DNA of 5,906 nt from Verrucomicrobiota bacterium (GTDB taxonomy: Bacteria; Verrucomicrobiota; Verrucomicrobiia; Verrucomicrobiales; Verrucomicrobiaceae), in assembly GCA_023429545.1 (NCBI GenBank), contig JAEYUU010000074.1, positions 1 through 5,906 on the forward strand. The letters are read 5' to 3'. The notes below the pieces were generated by a model. The model ran no database searches, was not told where the DNA came from, and saw only the letters and a program-made list of their open reading frames with translations. The first letter of the stretch is position 1. Each line of letters begins with the position of its first letter. The position numbers were made by a program, and so were the translations under genes. Below, piece by piece: positions 5,366 to 5,906 of this stretch.

Positions 5366-5906
5366 TCACTTCGCTCCCGGGGCGGCGGCTGCTCCCGCCG
5401 CAGGCTTCTCCGGCTTCGGCTCCGGCGGCAGGCCCAGCTTTTCACGCACCGTATCCACGGTCATCCGTGCCACAGGGATGTCGAACCCCAGCGTGTCGCC
5501 GTTGGCCTTGAATCCATTCCCATCCACATCGACATAGATGGGCGTGTGGTAGGCCATGGGTCTCAGGCGCGCCTGATCGCTGCTTCCGTAGCCAGTCTTC
5601 AGGTTACCGTCGTCCTTCACCGCGACCACGATCAAATGCGCATCCTTTGGCAATGGCACCGTGATGGTCTGGTCAAACTGCACCACCCCATCCTTGAACA
5701 TCTCCGGATTCGCCTTGCGCGTGAAATTCAGCGTGGGCTCCTTGCGTGAGTTCACCAGCACCTGGATGCGATCGATGTCCACCCAGTCCGTGCATTGCAC
5801 CTTGACCTTGAGTTGCACCACGCCATTGGCCTTGATCTCGTCACCAGGCAGCTTTCCGTCGGCCGTGGTCACCGTGAGGAAGGGTCCTGTGGTGAGTGTG
5901 TAATGC
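5366..5906 (-). CDS. C-terminal part of a probable CehA/McbA-type PHP metallohydrolase
   Basis: The minus-strand frame is open from the right edge to a TGA at 5368-5366, giving 179 residues. The GTG at 5872 is not a real start, because the frame continues upstream without a stop (HYTLTTGPFLTV) to the edge. The segment resembles the C-terminal region of CehA/McbA-family metallohydrolases common in Planctomycetes and Verrucomicrobia: 'TGPFL' at the visible start, a beta-rich 'QCTDWVDIDRIQVLVNSR', 'AHLIVVAVKDDGN', then 'YHTPIYVDVDGNG' and 'NGDTLGFDIP'. The catalytic PHP domain would lie outside the window, so activity cannot be judged here. The last 20 residues are a low-complexity Pro/Ala/Lys tail (PPEPKPEKPAAGAAAAPGAK), an odd extension that may be a linker or disordered end. 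Family assignment is from remembered motifs, not a search. It converges on osmC. Confidence 0.6.
   Translation of the reverse strand, partial: HYTLTTGPFLTVTTADGKLPGDEIKANGVVQLKVKVQCTDWVDIDRIQVLVNSRKEPTLNFTRKANPEMFKDGVVQFDQTITVPLPKDAHLIVVAVKDDGNLKTGYGSSDQARLRPMAYHTPIYVDVDGNGFKANGDTLGFDIPVARMTVDTVREKLGLPPEPKPEKPAAGAAAAPGAK

Noticed and set aside
5366..5872. A complete 168-residue gene starting at GTG 5872
   Set aside because: The frame stays open with similar sequence to the right edge of the window, and the family-like motif TGPFL lies upstream of that GTG, so this is a truncated larger gene.

Overview
The window is GC-rich chromosomal DNA with ordinary bacterial gene density. It holds seven protein-coding regions: four complete leftward genes in the left two-thirds, one complete rightward gene, and one gene cut off at each edge. 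The type of organism is an inference. The ceramidase-fold secreted protein, the CehA/McbA-like C-terminus, the Cys-rich single-pass membrane protein and the scarcity of Shine-Dalgarno sites together resemble Verrucomicrobiota (or a related PVC-group bacterium). No marker gene is present to prove it. I see no rRNA, tRNA, CRISPR array, insertion sequence or phage gene.

Layout from left to right. Positions 1-183 (+) are the C-terminal end of an unidentified protein. It converges on a leftward gene (269-1015) for a membrane-anchored protein with a probable PsbP/Mog1-type outer domain. Next, all leftward, come a class I SAM-dependent methyltransferase (1130-1897), a zinc-dependent alcohol dehydrogenase of the cinnamyl-alcohol-dehydrogenase/YahK type (2003-3022) and a secreted protein of the neutral/alkaline ceramidase fold (3129-4703). 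A divergent intergenic region (4704-4846) leads to osmC (4847-5272, +), a thiol peroxidase. osmC ends at a textbook intrinsic terminator (5305-5335) and converges on the C-terminal part of a probable CehA/McbA-type PHP metallohydrolase (5366 to the right edge, -).

The leftward genes are separated by gaps of about 105-115 bases, so they look like loosely spaced single genes rather than a tight operon. A terminator-like hairpin follows the methyltransferase. The dehydrogenase and methyltransferase could share a transcript because nothing terminator-like lies between them. OsmC (peroxide removal) and the dehydrogenase (probable aldehyde reduction) fit a general stress or detoxification background, but nothing ties the genes into one pathway.

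I found no convincing new multi-gene system. The points most worth a second look are a nested inverted-repeat leader just before the dehydrogenase start (3031-3092), a ceramidase-fold enzyme with Asn where the family's nucleophilic Ser should be, and an out-of-frame upstream ATG with a good ribosome binding site overlapping the osmC start.
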